Shown: positions 51,873-62,700, counted from the first letter of the stretch. The stretch: 64,000 nt of DNA from CAYJHC01 sp964370075 (GCA_964370075.1 CAYJHC010000001.1:1-64000); one strand, 5' to 3'. Notes: generated by a model from the letters alone, not told the origin. Numbers and translations are program-made.

Positions 51873-53099
51873 GTGGCAGAAAAAATAGAACTTCTAGCTC
51901 CTGCTGGAGATTTAGAAAAATTAAAAATAGCAATAGACTATGGTGCCGATGCAGTTTATCTTGGGGGGGAAATGTTCAGCCTAAGAGCTGGTGCTGGAAA
52001 CTTTACAAAGGATAAATTAGAAGAGGGGCTTATCTATGCGAAAAATAGGGGGAAGAAGGTTTATATGGCCTTAAATATTTTCCCACATAACCAAGACATA
52101 GAGTTAATTGAAAACTACTTAAATGAAATCAAGGAATTAGGTATAGATGCCTTCATTATTTCTGATATGGGGATGTTTAGTTTAGTAAAAGAGATTATTC
52201 CTAGTGCTGAAATTCATATTAGCACCCAAGCAAACATAACTAATTACCAGACAGCCAAGTTTTGGAAAGAGCTAGGGGCAAAAAGAGTAGTATTAGCTAG
52301 AGAGCTTACCCTAAATGATATATCCCAAGTTAAGGAAAGGGCAGATGTTGAAATAGAAACATTTATCCAAGGAGCTATGTGCATTTCTTATTCTGGAAGA
52401 TGTCTCCTTAGTAACTTTATGATAGAAAGGGACGCAAACAAAGGAGAGTGCGCTCACCCTTGTAGGTGGAGATACTCTTTAGTAGAAGAACAAAGGCCAG
52501 AAGAAACATATCCAATAATTGAAGATGAGAGAGGGACATATATACTTAACTCTAGGGACTTATGTCTTATAGAACATGTTCCAGAATTGATAGAGGCTGG
52601 AATAGACTCACTTAAAATTGAGGGAAGAATGAAGAGCGCCTTTTATGTTGGGACAGTAGTTAGGGCTTATAGAGAAGCTATTGATAAATACTACGAGGAC
52701 AAAAAAAACTATGAATACGATCCAAATTGGTTTGAAGAGATTAAAACTGTAAGTCACAGAGAGTTTACAACTGGATTTTACTTTAATAAGCCAAATAATA
52801 AGGACCAGAATTATTTGACAAGTGCATATACAAGAAATTATTCATTTGTTGGAATGGTTAAAGATTTTGATAAAGAAACGATGATTGCTACAGTAGAGCA
52901 ACGGAATAAGGTATCTCTAGACGAAGAGGTTGAGTTTATTGGACCAAAAGGAAGAATTTTTAAACAAAAATTAGAAGTTCTAATGAATGAAGATTTTGAA
53001 CCTATAGAATCTGCACCACATCCACAGCAGATTCTAAAAATAAAGGTTAATGAAGAGGTGGAGAGAAGTTTTATGATGAGGAAAAAGCTAAGTAAATAA
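51873..53099 (+). CDS. trhP: U32-family tRNA uridine-34 hydroxylation protein
   Basis: A 408-residue U32 protein, once called a peptidase. The family signature is complete: ETFIQGAMCISYSGRCLLSN followed by CAHPCRWRYSL, giving four conserved Cys, likely for an Fe-S cluster. An N-terminal TIM barrel (LLAPAGDLEKLKIAIDYGAD) and C-terminal beta domain are present. TrhP makes 5-hydroxyuridine at U34 from prephenate in E. coli. It starts at GTG, directly after the trmR stop, behind AAAGGGA. Together with trmR it completes the mo5U pathway. B. subtilis has two U32 genes here; only one is visible. Confidence 0.88.
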   Translation: MAEKIELLAPAGDLEKLKIAIDYGADAVYLGGEMFSLRAGAGNFTKDKLEEGLIYAKNRGKKVYMALNIFPHNQDIELIENYLNEIKELGIDAFIISDMGMFSLVKEIIPSAEIHISTQANITNYQTAKFWKELGAKRVVLARELTLNDISQVKERADVEIETFIQGAMCISYSGRCLLSNFMIERDANKGECAHPCRWRYSLVEEQRPEETYPIIEDERGTYILNSRDLCLIEHVPELIEAGIDSLKIEGRMKSAFYVGTVVRAYREAIDKYYEDKKNYEYDPNWFEEIKTVSHREFTTGFYFNKPNNKDQNYLTSAYTRNYSFVGMVKDFDKETMIATVEQRNKVSLDEEVEFIGPKGRIFKQKLEVLMNEDFEPIESAPHPQQILKIKVNEEVERSFMMRKKLSK

Positions 53100-53123
53100 C
53101 TAGCAAGGAGAAAAGGAGATAAA

Positions 53124-54527
53124 ATGGATACAGTACCCGTCGAGGGAAGTGGGATTTCAACACAAATTATTTTAATATTAGTATTAACTTTGGTGAATGC
53201 ATTTTTTGCAGCCTCAGAGATGGCAATAGTGTCTTCGAGTAAGACGAAAATGAAGATGTTTGCTCAAAATGGAAATAAGAGGGCTGAAAAAGTCATTAAT
53301 GTTCTTGAAGAACCAACTAAGATTCTTTCAACAATTCAAGTTGCAATAACATTTGCAGGCTTTCTTGCAAGTGCATCGGCAGCAGTAGGAATAGCAGATG
53401 ACATTAGCATCATGCTAGAGCCTATGGGAATTCCTTACGTAAATGAGATTTCGGTAATTGTTATTACAATTGTTCTGTCTTATTTTACATTAGTCTTTGG
53501 AGAGCTTTTCCCAAAACGGATTGCCCTCCAACATTCGGAAAAGATTGCAATGTCAGTAATTGGGTTGATTATTGGTATGTCAAAAGTTTTAACTCCATTT
53601 AATTTTGTTTTGTCTAAGTCTGTAAGCTTCTTACTTTTTGTGACTAGACAGAAAGAAAAAAATCAAAGCGAAGAGTATTCTGAAGAAGAAGTAAAATCTA
53701 TGATAGAGGCAAGCCATGATGCGGGAGCTTTAAAAGAAGAAGAGCGAAAGATGATTAATAGCATTTTTGAATTTGATGACACTTGCGCTTATGAAATAAT
53801 GACTCCAAGAACAGATGTATTTGCTATTGATATTGATGATTCTCCAGAAGATTACCTTGATGAATTGATGAACCTTAAATTTACCCGTGTTCCTGTTTAT
53901 GAAGAAGATACAGATAACATTATAGGTATTTTGAATGTTAAAGACTTTATCATAAAAGCTAGAGAATTTGGCTTTGAAAATGTAAATCTTAGGAAGATTT
54001 TAAGAAAACCTCTATTTGTACCGGATGGTAAAAAAGTAGATACTTTATTTTATGAATTACAAAGAACTAAACAGCAAATTTCAATACTAATAGATGAATA
54101 TGGTGGCTTTGCAGGAATTGTAACCGTGGAAGACATAATTGAAGAAATCGTTGGAGAAATTGATGACGAGTATGATGATGAAGAGACTGGCGTAGTTAAG
54201 CTAAGTGATAATCTGTATACTTTTGAAGGGAACTATGACTTGGATGACTTTAACGAAGCTACAGGGCTTAATTTGCAATCTGAGAATAGTGAAACAATAG
54301 GTGGGTTTATTATAGATATATTAGAAGAAATTCCTGATGAGAATAATAAAGATAAATGGGAAATAGTATATGAAAATTTAATATTTAAAATTGAGTCAGT
54401 GAAAGACAGAAGAATTGAAAAAGGTTCTCTTAGAATAATACCTATTGAAACTGAATTGGAGAATCAAGAGGCACCAACGCTAAAGAAGAAAAGAGAAAAG
54501 AAGGACAAGAAAGCAGAAGATGAGTAA
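53124..54527 (+). CDS. CNNM/CorC-type membrane protein (hemolysin family)
   Basis: A 467-residue protein with a DUF21 domain of three or four helices (about 10-170), a CBS pair (MTPRTDVFAIDIDD near residue 225, then ISILIDEYGGFAGIVTVEDI near 312) and a CorC/HlyC C-terminal domain. Homologues help magnesium efflux or sodium/cobalt balance; 'hemolysin' is a historical name. The C-terminus is a Lys/Glu tail (KKKREKKDKKAEDE) overlapping mtaB by 8 bases. Confidence 0.88.
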   Translation: MDTVPVEGSGISTQIILILVLTLVNAFFAASEMAIVSSSKTKMKMFAQNGNKRAEKVINVLEEPTKILSTIQVAITFAGFLASASAAVGIADDISIMLEPMGIPYVNEISVIVITIVLSYFTLVFGELFPKRIALQHSEKIAMSVIGLIIGMSKVLTPFNFVLSKSVSFLLFVTRQKEKNQSEEYSEEEVKSMIEASHDAGALKEEERKMINSIFEFDDTCAYEIMTPRTDVFAIDIDDSPEDYLDELMNLKFTRVPVYEEDTDNIIGILNVKDFIIKAREFGFENVNLRKILRKPLFVPDGKKVDTLFYELQRTKQQISILIDEYGGFAGIVTVEDIIEEIVGEIDDEYDDEETGVVKLSDNLYTFEGNYDLDDFNEATGLNLQSENSETIGGFIIDILEEIPDENNKDKWEIVYENLIFKIESVKDRRIEKGSLRIIPIETELENQEAPTLKKKREKKDKKAEDE

Positions 54528-55914
54528 ACCGTTAAATATTGCCTTTGAAACTTTAGGTTGCAAGGTTAATCAATATGAAACAGAAGCAATAATGGAAAAA
54601 TTTTCAGACCTTAAATATGAAATTGTAAATAGTAACAGCGTTGAAATAGATGCTGTTATTATTAATACTTGCACAGTAACTAATATGGCAGATAGAAAGT
54701 CAAGGCAGATTATTAGAAGGGCTAAAAAAAGAAATCCTAATTGTATAGTAGCTGTAATTGGATGCTATGCAGAAATAAAGCCAGAAGAGGTTTCCTCGAT
54801 AGAAGAAGTGGATATAGTTTTGGGAAATACTCAAAAATATAATATTGTAGAAGTGGTTGAGGCCTACATATACAAAGAGGATCCTTTAAAGGATTCAAGT
54901 AAGGCTGTAGGGTTTAATACAGAAGAGATAAACCTAAAACCTCAGGAAGACAAGATAACCAAACAAACTAAGTTCCAAGAAATTTCACTGTCAAAAGCAT
55001 TAGAGTCTAGAAGCAGAGCCTATGTGAAAATTCAAGATGGATGTAATAGATTCTGTTCGTATTGTATCATTCCCCATGTGAGAGGCCCAATAAGAAGCAG
55101 AAGCTTGAAAAATATTGTTGCTGAAGTTAAAGGATTACTTGATAATGGATATAAGGAAATAGTATTAACAGGAATTAACACAGCCTTGTATGGCATGGAA
55201 AAATATGATATAACAGAAGTTAGCCAAATCGAAAAACTACCTTTGGAAGACATATTATGCGAGTTAGAAAAACTTCCGGAATATTTTAGAATTAGATTTA
55301 GTTCTTTGGAACCTACTGTTGTGAGCCATAAACAGGTAATTAGATTATTAAAATACAAAAAGCTATGCAATCATTTTCATTTATCACTTCAAAGTGGAAG
55401 TGATAGAATATTAAAGAAAATGAATAGGAACTATAGTAGGGAAGAATATTTATCGATAGTTAAAACCCTTAGAGAGATAGACCCGAAATTTGGAATATCA
55501 GCAGATGTAATAGTTGGTTTTCCAGAAGAAAAAGATAAGGATTTTCAAGACTCTGTTGACCTAGTTAAAGAGAGCAAGCTAGTAAAAACTCATGTGTTTA
55601 AATACTCAAAGAGAGATGGTACACCAGCTGCAAAAATGAAAGATCAAATAAAGGGAAGCATTATGGGGGAAAGAAGCGATAAACTAATTGAATTATCAGA
55701 AAAAGTAGCAAAAGACTTTAACGAAGGCCTAATTGGAACAAGAGCAGAAGTTTTGATAGAAAAGTATAATGAAAATGATAACTGTTATGAGGGATATACT
55801 AGAAACTATGTGAAAGCGTATATTACAAGTAATGATTTACCTATAGGTCAGCTTGTAAATATTAAAGTAATTGACATTTATAACGATGGAGTGAAAGGAG
55901 AGATATATGAGTGA
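54520..55914 (+). CDS. mtaB: tRNA t6A37 methylthiotransferase MtaB
   Basis: Adds a methylthio group to t6A37 of ANN-decoding tRNAs. The 464 residues carry the N-terminal MTTase domain with three cluster Cys (LGCKVNQYE, NTCTVTN, IGCYAE), the radical SAM CNRFCSYCIIP (CxxxCxxC) near residue 175 and a C-terminal TRAM domain. The N-terminal GCKVNQYE and CxVTNMAD spacing fit MtaB rather than MiaB. It overlaps both neighbours by 8 bases, so it is translationally linked to the HIT gene. Confidence 0.93.
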   Translation: MSKPLNIAFETLGCKVNQYETEAIMEKFSDLKYEIVNSNSVEIDAVIINTCTVTNMADRKSRQIIRRAKKRNPNCIVAVIGCYAEIKPEEVSSIEEVDIVLGNTQKYNIVEVVEAYIYKEDPLKDSSKAVGFNTEEINLKPQEDKITKQTKFQEISLSKALESRSRAYVKIQDGCNRFCSYCIIPHVRGPIRSRSLKNIVAEVKGLLDNGYKEIVLTGINTALYGMEKYDITEVSQIEKLPLEDILCELEKLPEYFRIRFSSLEPTVVSHKQVIRLLKYKKLCNHFHLSLQSGSDRILKKMNRNYSREEYLSIVKTLREIDPKFGISADVIVGFPEEKDKDFQDSVDLVKESKLVKTHVFKYSKRDGTPAAKMKDQIKGSIMGERSDKLIELSEKVAKDFNEGLIGTRAEVLIEKYNENDNCYEGYTRNYVKAYITSNDLPIGQLVNIKVIDIYNDGVKGEIYE

Positions 55915-56248
55915 TTGTATATTTTGCAAAATTGTAAAAGGTGAGATACCAGCAAATAAAGTTTATGAAGATGATAAGATTATAGCTTTTCATGACTTAG
56001 AACCACAGGCGCCTGTCCATGTGCTTGTTATTCCTAAAACCCATATAAAGTCGTTAGACCACATAGAAGAGGATCATAAAGGAGATTTGGGACACTTAAT
56101 GGTAAAAATCAAAGATGTTGCTAAGGCTTTAGAATTAGAAAATGGGTATAGGGCAGTAATTAATTGTGGTGAAGATGGTAATCAAACAGTAGGGCATATA
56201 CACATGCACATCTTAGGTAAGCGAAAAATGACTTGGCCGCCAGGCTAA
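55907..56248 (+). CDS. HIT-family nucleotide-binding hydrolase
   Basis: A 113-residue histidine-triad protein of the HinT type. It starts CIFCKIVKGEIPANKVYEDD with a zinc-site-like CxxC and ends with the triad VGHIHMHILG (HxHxH). Such proteins hydrolyse purine phosphoramidates; the physiological target is unclear. It overlaps mtaB by 8 bases. rpsU/yqeY, which often follow in clostridia, are not here. Confidence 0.93.
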   Translation: MSDCIFCKIVKGEIPANKVYEDDKIIAFHDLEPQAPVHVLVIPKTHIKSLDHIEEDHKGDLGHLMVKIKDVAKALELENGYRAVINCGEDGNQTVGHIHMHILGKRKMTWPPG

Positions 56249-56308
56249 AGCAGAGTGCATAATACTAATAAAAAAGCAAATTACATTTTATTAAAGAGGT
56301 AACATAAT

Positions 56309-57193
56309 ATGAATCGTATTAAACTAATAGGGACGCTTTGCGTGTTTGGTACAACTATAGCATATGGAATAATGCCTTCTATTTCATTCTTATCTTTTGG
56401 GGTAGGTGTAGAAACTGAAACTTTACTTTTTAGTAAATTCTTTTATTCTGCACTGCTTTTATGGATCTTTATTTTTATAAAAAAACTTCCATGGAAGCTA
56501 GAAAAAGAGGCCATAAAACCAATGTTCGTTATATCAATTGCATATATTGGGATTGCAACTACATTATATATTTCATTTGATTATATTTCAGGTTCGCTTG
56601 CAACCATAGTATCATTTACTTTTCCAGCAATAATCGTAGCTGTTGAAATGATTAGAAGAATAGAACCAGTTCGAATATCAAAGATAACTGCCGTAGTTAT
56701 TTCCATGATAGGAATGATATTAGTAATCTGGGGGCCAGATATGTCTGGAAACATTATTGGTATTGCATTTGCTTTTGGAACAGCCATTTGCTATGTGTTT
56801 TATATATTTGGACTTTCAGCAGAGCCGATTAGAAAAATGAACGCATTCGTAGTTTCTGGGTATATACTTGGAACTTCAACACTATTTAATATGGTTAGAT
56901 GCTTAATAAGTGGACAACCTTTAATGGTAGAGAATATGACTCAGCTAGGATACATGTTATTTTTAGCAATTTTCTGCGCATTTCTAGCAATACTATTAAA
57001 TGCAAAGGGTGTTAAAATGATTGGCCCTGGAAATGCAGCAATAATTAATACAGTTGAACCGCTGTTTGCATGTGTATTTGGATATTTACTAATTGGAGAT
57101 GTATTAACTTCAAATATAATAATGGGAGGGGCCTTAATAATGGGGGCAGTATTAATTTCCAATTGGCCGAACAAGAAAACTGAAAAAATTTAA
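56309..57193 (+). CDS. EamA/DMT-family transporter
   Basis: A 294-residue membrane protein with ten hydrophobic helices as two EamA repeats. The first contains SGSLATIVSFTFPAIIV near residues 92-110 and the second the matching GPGNAAIINTVEPLFACVFGYLLIGD near residues 234-260. Substrates of such carriers range over amino acids, drugs and metabolites and cannot be told here. A short spacer with AGAGGT precedes the ATG. Confidence 0.88.
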   Translation: MNRIKLIGTLCVFGTTIAYGIMPSISFLSFGVGVETETLLFSKFFYSALLLWIFIFIKKLPWKLEKEAIKPMFVISIAYIGIATTLYISFDYISGSLATIVSFTFPAIIVAVEMIRRIEPVRISKITAVVISMIGMILVIWGPDMSGNIIGIAFAFGTAICYVFYIFGLSAEPIRKMNAFVVSGYILGTSTLFNMVRCLISGQPLMVENMTQLGYMLFLAIFCAFLAILLNAKGVKMIGPGNAAIINTVEPLFACVFGYLLIGDVLTSNIIMGGALIMGAVLISNWPNKKTEKI

Positions 57194-57204
57194 TAAATAA
57201 AATG

Positions 57205-57236
57205 CTCTATAGGCTTTGTGTTTGTAGAGTTTTTTC
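57205..57236 (+). terminator. Terminator after the EamA gene
   Basis: CTCTA (57205-57209) pairs with TAGAG (57225-57229), followed by seven T. Short stem with a 15-base loop; the clear T run makes it plausible. Confidence 0.6.
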
Positions 57237-57350
57237 TTTAGAAAACAATAGAGTGATGGTATTAACTAAAGTCTTAAATAATAAAAAGAAATTGATGAAA
57301 AATAAGGGGAAACTAGGTTATGCAAAACATAACAAAAAATTATATATGTA

Positions 57351-57413
57351 TTGAAATATTATGTTAATATGTTAAACTAAATCTATTATGTTTGCCAAGA
57401 TTAATTAGTTTAA
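57351..57413 (+). promoter_or_regulatory. Probable promoter and inverted-repeat leader of the redox operon
   Basis: TTGAAA (57351-57356) with a possible -10 TAAACT (57373-57378) 16 bases on. TTAAACTAA (57372-57380) and its inverted copy TTAGTTTAA (57405-57413) flank 24 bases. The same two 9-mers, in the same order, flank 32 bases ahead of the DUF2325 gene (27099-27148). A shared regulator is possible, but AT-rich 9-mers can recur by chance. Confidence 0.4.
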
Positions 57414-57432
57414 TAAGAAAGGAAGAGGAAGT

Positions 57433-57942
57433 ATGAATGAAGAAAAAATGTTGACTCTCGGTGATGCAGAACAGATAAAAAAACTAGAAATGGTTTTAGA
57501 AAAGTATGCAAAATCATCAGGAAGTTTAATTACAATACTTCAAAAAGCTCAGGATATATTTGGATATCTATCACCAGAAGTAATTGTTGAAATTGCAGAA
57601 GCAACCGGGGTTACTCCTGCAAAGATTTATGGGGTTGCTACTTTCTATGCTCAGTTTAGAATGGAGCCTATAGGGAAACATTTAATCATGTTATGTAAAG
57701 GAACCGCATGTCATGTAAATGGTGCTGACATTATTGAAGAAGCGATTACTGAGCATTTAAGTATTGGAGATGGAGAAACTACAGAAGATGGATTATTTAC
57801 ATTAAACAATGTAGCATGTCTTGGTTGCTGTTCTTTGGCGCCTGTACTAATGGTTAAAACAGGGGAAGATGATGAAACTTATGGGAACTTGACTAAGGAT
57901 TCTGTAAAAGATGTTTTAGACCAAATTAGAGCTAATGGTTAA
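57433..57942 (+). CDS. NuoE-like [2Fe-2S] subunit of an NADH-linked flavin/Fe-S complex
   Basis: A 169-residue thioredoxin-like ferredoxin subunit, the NuoE/HydC type. An N-terminal helical part (LEKYAKSSGSLITILQKAQD) precedes the cluster ligands LCKGTACH and ACLGCC (about residues 87-130). It passes or stores electrons next to the FMN subunit encoded directly downstream. It is first of three genes with gaps of only 12-13 bases. GGAAGAGG precedes the ATG. In HydABC, Nuo and Stn complexes the equivalent is the smallest subunit. Confidence 0.93.
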   Translation: MNEEKMLTLGDAEQIKKLEMVLEKYAKSSGSLITILQKAQDIFGYLSPEVIVEIAEATGVTPAKIYGVATFYAQFRMEPIGKHLIMLCKGTACHVNGADIIEEAITEHLSIGDGETTEDGLFTLNNVACLGCCSLAPVLMVKTGEDDETYGNLTKDSVKDVLDQIRANG

Positions 57943-57954
57943 GGAGGAGAGAGA

Positions 57955-59703
57955 ATGAGAGTAATCGTAGGATCTGGGAGTTGCGGAATAGCGACAGGAG
58001 CAAGAAAAGCTCGGCTTGAGTTTGAAAAACAAATAGCAGAAAAAAATATAGATGTTGAAGTGGACATTACAGGGTGTGTAGGTACTTGTTACCTAGAACC
58101 AATAGTAGATGTTTATGAAGATAATGGGGATTTAACTAGATATGTTGGAGTACAAGTTGAAAATGTCTCTAAAATAGTTGACGAACATTTAGTAGGAGGA
58201 ACTCCAGTAAAAGAAATGACAATTTCAGAAGACGATATAGCTTTTCTTGAAAAGCAAGAAAGAGTTGTTCTTAGAAATTGTGGGATTATTAATCCTGAAA
58301 AAATTGATGAATACATAAGCAATGATGGGTACAAGGCAGCAGAAAAAGTTATTACTTCAATGTCTCAAGAAGAAGTAATTGATGAGGTTAAGGTATCTGG
58401 ACTAAGAGGAAGAGGTGGAGCAGGGTTTCCAACTTGGTTTAAATGGAATGCAGCTAGAGTAAATAATGGAAAAGATAAGTACATGGTATGTAATGCTGAT
58501 GAAGGAGACCCAGGAGCCTTCATGGATAGATCAGTATTAGAAGGAGACCCACACTCACTAATTGAAGGAATGATAATTGGTGGATTTGCAATGGGAGCTA
58601 CTGAAGGAGTTATTTATGTTAGAGCTGAATATCCTTTAGCAATTAGCAGACTTGAAATTGCAATGGATCAAGCAAGAGAAAGAGGGTTCCTAGGAAAGAA
58701 TTTGTTTGGAACTGACTATAATTTTGATTTAAGAATAAAAGCGGGTGCAGGAGCATTTGTATGTGGTGAAGAAACTGCCCTTATAGCATCACTAGAAGGT
58801 GAAAGAGGTATGCCTAGACTTAAACCTCCTTTCCCGGCACAAAAAGGCTTCTGGCAAATGCCAACTAATATTAACAACGTAGAAACTTTTGCAAATGTTC
58901 CTTGGATTTTGTTAAATGGAGGAGCTGCTTTTGGCGCTATGGGAACTGAGTTGAGTAATGGCACTAAAGTTTTCGCACTGGCTGGAAAAATTAAAAAAGG
59001 TGGATTAATTGAGGTCCCAATGGGATTGCCTCTTAAATCAGCAATATTTGAAATTGGTGGTGGAATAAAAGAAGATAAAGAATTCAAAGCGGTTCAAATG
59101 GGTGGTCCTTCTGGAGGATGTATTCCGGCTGAACTTATTGATACACCTGTAGACTATGAGAATATTAATAAGACTGGAGCTATTGTTGGATCTGGTGGAA
59201 TGATAGTTATGGATGAAACAACATGTATGGTAGATATGGCTAGATACTTCTTAGACTTTACTAAAAAAGAATCTTGCGGCAAGTGTAACTATTGTAGAAT
59301 AGGTACAAAGAGAATGCTTGAAATCTTAGAAAGAATTACAGCTGGTGAAGGTAAAGATGGAGATATTGAGTTACTAGAAGAACTTTCATACAAAATCAAG
59401 GATGGATCTATGTGTGGACTTGGACAAACTGCTCCTAATCCAGTATTAACTACAATTAAATATTTTAGAAATGAGTATGAAGACCATATTTATAATAAAA
59501 AATGTACTGCAAAATCATGTAAGCCATTAATAACTTTTACTATTAATAGTGGCTGTAAAGGATGTACATTATGTGCAAAGAAATGTCCAGTAAATGCTAT
59601 TGAAGGAGAAATAAAGAAGCTTCACGTAGTAGATCAAGAACTATGTATTAAATGTGGAAGATGTAGTGAAGTATGTCGTTTCAATGCAGTAGATATAGAT
59701 TAG
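57955..59703 (+). CDS. NuoF/HydB-like NAD(H)- and FMN-binding subunit
   Basis: A 582-residue subunit where NADH and FMN meet. Order: N-terminal thioredoxin-like [2Fe-2S] domain (GSGSCGIATGA, DITGCVGTC), the 51-kDa domain with GLRGRGGAGFPTWFKW near residue 150 and NADEGDPGAFMDRSVLEGDPH, an SLBB part, a [4Fe-4S] site SCGKCNYCRIG near residue 440 and two C-terminal [4Fe-4S] ferredoxin motifs (CKGCTLCAKKCP and CIKCGRCSEVC). The C-terminal ferredoxin domain is typical of HydB of electron-bifurcating complexes rather than plain NuoF. AAGGAGG precedes the ATG. Confidence 0.94.
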   Translation: MRVIVGSGSCGIATGARKARLEFEKQIAEKNIDVEVDITGCVGTCYLEPIVDVYEDNGDLTRYVGVQVENVSKIVDEHLVGGTPVKEMTISEDDIAFLEKQERVVLRNCGIINPEKIDEYISNDGYKAAEKVITSMSQEEVIDEVKVSGLRGRGGAGFPTWFKWNAARVNNGKDKYMVCNADEGDPGAFMDRSVLEGDPHSLIEGMIIGGFAMGATEGVIYVRAEYPLAISRLEIAMDQARERGFLGKNLFGTDYNFDLRIKAGAGAFVCGEETALIASLEGERGMPRLKPPFPAQKGFWQMPTNINNVETFANVPWILLNGGAAFGAMGTELSNGTKVFALAGKIKKGGLIEVPMGLPLKSAIFEIGGGIKEDKEFKAVQMGGPSGGCIPAELIDTPVDYENINKTGAIVGSGGMIVMDETTCMVDMARYFLDFTKKESCGKCNYCRIGTKRMLEILERITAGEGKDGDIELLEELSYKIKDGSMCGLGQTAPNPVLTTIKYFRNEYEDHIYNKKCTAKSCKPLITFTINSGCKGCTLCAKKCPVNAIEGEIKKLHVVDQELCIKCGRCSEVCRFNAVDID

Positions 59704-59716
59704 TGGGAGGAATAAA

Positions 59717-62700
59717 ATGAACAAGTTTAGATTAAATATTAATGGAAAAGAAGTTCTTGCGACTCCAGGACAAACAATTTTGGAAGTGGCAACGGAAAAC
59801 GGTATTCACATTCCTACACTTTGTTTTGATGAAAGAACTGAAATATATGGATCATGTGGAATCTGCGTATGTGAAGTAGAAGGCAACCCAAAGATGGTAA
59901 AAGCCTGTGCAACTTATATAGCAGATGGCATGGTTATAAAAACAAATACTGAAAGAGTTAGAGAGTCGAGAAAAACTAACTTAGAGCTTTTACTTTCAAA
60001 TCACGTTGGAGATTGTAGGCCACCATGTGTATTAGAATGTCCAGCTCAAACAGACTGCCAAGGTTATGTAGGTCTTATTGCTAATGGTGAATATGAAGAA
60101 GCTATAGCTCTTGCCTTTGAAAAAATTCCACTACCAGCATCTTTAGGGAGAGTATGTCCACACCCTTGCGAAGACGCTTGTAGAAGAAAATATATTGAAG
60201 AGCCTGTATCCATTCAAATTTTAAAGAGATTTATTGCGGATGAGAATCTAGGCCAAGAAGAACCTTATCTTCCAGAAATTGATGAGGAGACAGGTAAAAG
60301 AATTGCAATTATTGGTGGAGGTCCAATGGGATTGTCTGCAGCCTTTTTCTTGAGACAAAGAGGCCATGGAGTAACAGTATTTGAAAGCATGCCTAAAGCA
60401 GGTGGAATGCTTCGATATGGTATACCAGAATACAGACTTCCAAATGAGGTTTTAGATGATGAGATTTCATTAATAGAAGAAATGGGAGTAGAAATAATAA
60501 CAAATACTAAAATAGGAGCAGACATTCCATTTGAAGTACTTCAAGATGATTTTGATGCAATTATTCTAGGTATTGGAGCTTGGGTGTCAACAGGAGTAGG
60601 ATGCAAAGGTGAAGATGCTGAGGGAGTAATTGGAGGTATTGATTTCTTAAGAAAAGTAGTTAGAAATGAATATGTTAACCTAGGTAAAAATGTTGCAATT
60701 GTAGGTGGTGGTAATACGGCTATGGATGCTGTTCGAACTTCAATAAGATTAGGTGCAGAGAAAGTATATAATGTTTATAGAAGAACAAAAGACGAAATGC
60801 CTGCAGATACTATAGAGATAATAGAAGCAGATGAAGAAGGAGCAATTTTTAAAAACCTAACTAATCCATTGGAGATTATTAAAGACGAGAATGGAAGAGT
60901 TAAGCAAATGGTTCTACAAGTAATGGAATTAGGAGAGCCAGATGAGTCAGGTAGAAGAGCGCCAAAACCAATAGAAGGCAAAACTGAAACTATTGATCTT
61001 GATACAGTAATATTAGCGATAGGACAAGCAGTTGACTCTTCTATGTTTGACACTGTAGATAAGACAAAAAGAGGAGCCATTGCATACGACCCAGAAACAT
61101 TTAGAACTAGCATGCCAGGGGTGTTTGCAGGTGGTGATTGTGGTAACGATAAAATTTCAATCGCAGTTGAAGCTATAGCAGATGCTAAAAAGGTAGCAGA
61201 TAGTGTAGATGCATACCTAGATGGGGAATTAGTTAAGTATGAGAAACCTTATGTAGTTACAAGAGATGATATTTCAGAAAAAACATTTGAAGATAGAGAA
61301 AGAGAATGTAGGCCTGAAATGACAATACTTGAAGCTGAAGAACGTAGAAATAACTTTGCAGAAGTAATTCCATATGGATATACCGAAGAAGATGCTGTAG
61401 TTGAAGCAAACAGATGCCTTGAGTGTGGATGTAAAGATTATTTTGAGTGTAAATTAATTGATTTTGCCAATGAATATGGAGTGAAGCCAGATAGATTTGC
61501 TGGTGACATTAATGTTACTGAGTTTGAAGATGATCATCCATTCATTGTTAGAGATCCAAATAAATGCATACTTTGTGGACTTTGTGTACGCGCTTGCGAC
61601 GAAGTTATGGGAATTGGAGCTTTAGGCCTTGTTGAGAGGGGTTTTGATACTGTAGTAAAACCAGCATTAGAGAGAAACCTAGAAGAATCAGGATGCGTTT
61701 CTTGTGGACAATGTGTAAATGTTTGCCCAGTTGGAGCACTTCAAGAAAGACAATCTGTTGCAAAAGAAGTTCCAGTAGATACAGTAATAACTGATACGAC
61801 TTGTTCTTATTGTTCGGTAGGTTGTAGTTTAGAGTTAGAATCAATTGGAGACATGCTGATTAAGGCAAACCCTTCAAAAGAAGGGGAGGTAAATAAAGGT
61901 GTTTCTTGCGGAATGGGTAAGTTTGGATTTGATGCGGCTGTTTTAGATGGAAAGCTAACAGCACCATTAATGAAGAAAGAAGGGCAATTTGAAGAAGTAG
62001 ACTACCATGAGGCAATAATTGATGTGGCTAAACAAGCTGAAGCTGTAAAATATAGAAACGGAGCTGACTCAGTTGCAGTTGCTATATCAGATAGATATAC
62101 TAACGAAGAAGCATATGCTATCTTGAAAATGGCAGGAGTAATGGGAGCAAAAGCACTTTCATTCAATTATAGAGAAAGTGGCTTGAAAAAGGTAATAGGC
62201 CTTGACTCGTCACCAAATACTATAGATGAATTACTTTCTACTGATGTAATACTTGCTGTAGGCTTCAATGTTGCTACTAGCCCAGTAATTAGACTGAAAA
62301 TGAGAGAAGCAGCAAAGAATGGTGCTAAGGTAATCTTGGTTAACCCTGTTGGATACGAACAAAATATGGACTTTGCTACTTGCATATACACGGCAAATGA
62401 TATGTCTTTCCTTAAAGAAATAGCAAAAGAGTTAATAGAAGTTGGAAATAAAGCAGATGCTCCAAACTTTGATTGTTTTGTAGATTCACTAAAAGAGGTG
62501 AAAGTTTCTGAAGATGCAAAAATAGTTGCAGAGACTTATGGAAAAGCTAAGAAAGCTATGATTGTCTTTAGTCAAAACTTTGCTTCTGTTGATACAGCAA
62601 CAATGATAGGAAATATTGCTCTATTATCTGGACATATTGGATCACCAAGGGACGGTATTCTTATGGTTAAGGCAAAAAATAATTCTCAAGGATTAGTTGA

